From the NCBI GenBank assembly GCA_022866195.1, contig JALHUF010000254.1, forward strand, positions 1-5,921: a stretch of 5,921 nucleotides of DNA, given 5' to 3'. Below the pieces are notes generated by a model. That model worked only from the letters and a program-made list of their open reading frames with translations, was not told the DNA's origin and searched no databases. The stretch comes from Terriglobia bacterium. Its GTDB lineage: Bacteria; Acidobacteriota; Terriglobia; UBA7540. Position 1 is the stretch's first letter. Each line of letters starts with the position of its first letter. The position numbers and the translations under genes are program-made. Shown piece by piece: positions 5,405-5,921 of the stretch.

Positions 5405-5410
5405 GGCGAA

Positions 5411-5921
5411 ATGAAGAATCGGATTCATTCTGATGAGCCTCTTGAGAGTCGCCTATCGCGACGCAAGTTCCTTGGCCGAGCCGCCACGGCCGCAGCCGGC
5501 CTCTCGATTGTCCCGCGGCACGTGCTCGGCGGGCCGGGATACCTCCCGCCCAGCGATAAGGTCAACCTTGCCTTCATCGGTGTGGGTTCGCAGGGCTTGC
5601 GCGTGATGCTCAACTTCTTGAAGCAGCCCGATGTGCAGGCCGTCTCAGTTTGCGACCCCAACAAGAGCAGCGGCGATTATCCGCAGTGGGAGGAACACGA
5701 GTTCCGCGACTCGGTCCGCAGGTTACTCGGGGTGAGCACGGGCTGGGACTGGCTCAGCCCCGAGCAGCCGATTCAGTTGACCCATTCCCTGCGCGTTACC
5801 GGCGGCGTAGCGGGACGCGAACCCTGCCAGAAAATCGTTGATAGCTATTACGGAACCCAGAAACGGTCTGGTGAGTACCACGGCTGCACGGCCTATAGTG
5901 ACTTTCGCGAGCTGCTCGAAA
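5411..5921 (+). CDS. Tat-exported Gfo/Idh/MocA-family oxidoreductase, N-terminal part
   Basis: The first 170 residues of a gene that continues past the window are visible. Family members are NAD(P)-dependent sugar or cyclitol dehydrogenases. The leader SRLSRRKFLGRAATAAAGLSIV (13-34) is a twin-arginine signal with Arg17-Arg18-Lys-Phe-Leu, so the protein probably folds with its cofactor before export. The Rossmann fold starts at KVNLAFIGVGSQG (50-62), with Gly57-x-Gly59-x2-Gly62, and the second strand ends at Asp82 in SVCDPN. YSDFRELL (162-169) is the conserved segment before the sugar-binding motifs, which lie outside the window. About 75 residues separate Asp82 from this segment, against about 30 in short family members. 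The extra stretch contains GGVAGREPCQ, which I associate from memory with a long secreted subgroup in Planctomycetes, Bacteroidetes and Acidobacteria. The substrate is unknown. It shares a probable operon with the TIM-barrel gene upstream. Confidence 0.92.
   Translation, partial: MKNRIHSDEPLESRLSRRKFLGRAATAAAGLSIVPRHVLGGPGYLPPSDKVNLAFIGVGSQGLRVMLNFLKQPDVQAVSVCDPNKSSGDYPQWEEHEFRDSVRRLLGVSTGWDWLSPEQPIQLTHSLRVTGGVAGREPCQKIVDSYYGTQKRSGEYHGCTAYSDFRELLE

Overview
The window is a carbohydrate-metabolism neighbourhood from a GC-rich bacterium (about 60% by eye). It is probably from Acidobacteriota or a similar soil or sediment lineage. That inference rests on three things: 7-nt tandem repeats of the CTTTCGA/CTTTCAA type between genes, a pattern I associate from memory with acidobacterial genomes; paired Tat-exported sugar isomerase and Gfo/Idh/MocA proteins; and overall codon style. 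No marker gene settles the taxonomy.

Layout. Positions 1-177 hold the C-terminal end of a sugar ABC-transporter substrate-binding protein (+). Positions 178-270 are a repeat-filled gap. Positions 271-1407 encode a zinc-dependent medium-chain (sorbitol/threonine-type) dehydrogenase (+). Positions 1408-1504 are a convergent gap with two heptad arrays in opposite orientation. Positions 1505-2842 (-) encode an FHS-family sugar:H+ symporter closest to L-fucose permease FucP. Positions 2843-3256 are a divergent regulatory gap with no convincing gene. Positions 3257-4387 (+) encode a multi-pass DUF5009/NagX-type protein related to heparan-alpha-glucosaminide N-acetyltransferase. Positions 4468-5388 (+) encode a Tat-exported sugar isomerase/epimerase TIM barrel. 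From 5411 to the window edge (+) lies the N-terminal 170 residues of a Tat-exported Gfo/Idh/MocA oxidoreductase.

How they fit together (inference). The substrate-binding protein and the FucP-like permease are two separate sugar-uptake routes. The dehydrogenase could oxidise an imported sugar or polyol in the cytoplasm. The divergent FHS permease and NagX-like pair resembles the NagP/NagX partnership of GlcNAc-utilisation loci, although this permease has FucP-type key residues. The last two genes are 22 bp apart with a strong Shine-Dalgarno between them. They look like an operon for oxidising or isomerising sugars outside the cytoplasm.

The most unusual feature is the set of dispersed heptanucleotide arrays. 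Two of them place a perfect 22-bp inverted repeat on either side of the dehydrogenase gene. One supplies the stop codon of the permease gene.
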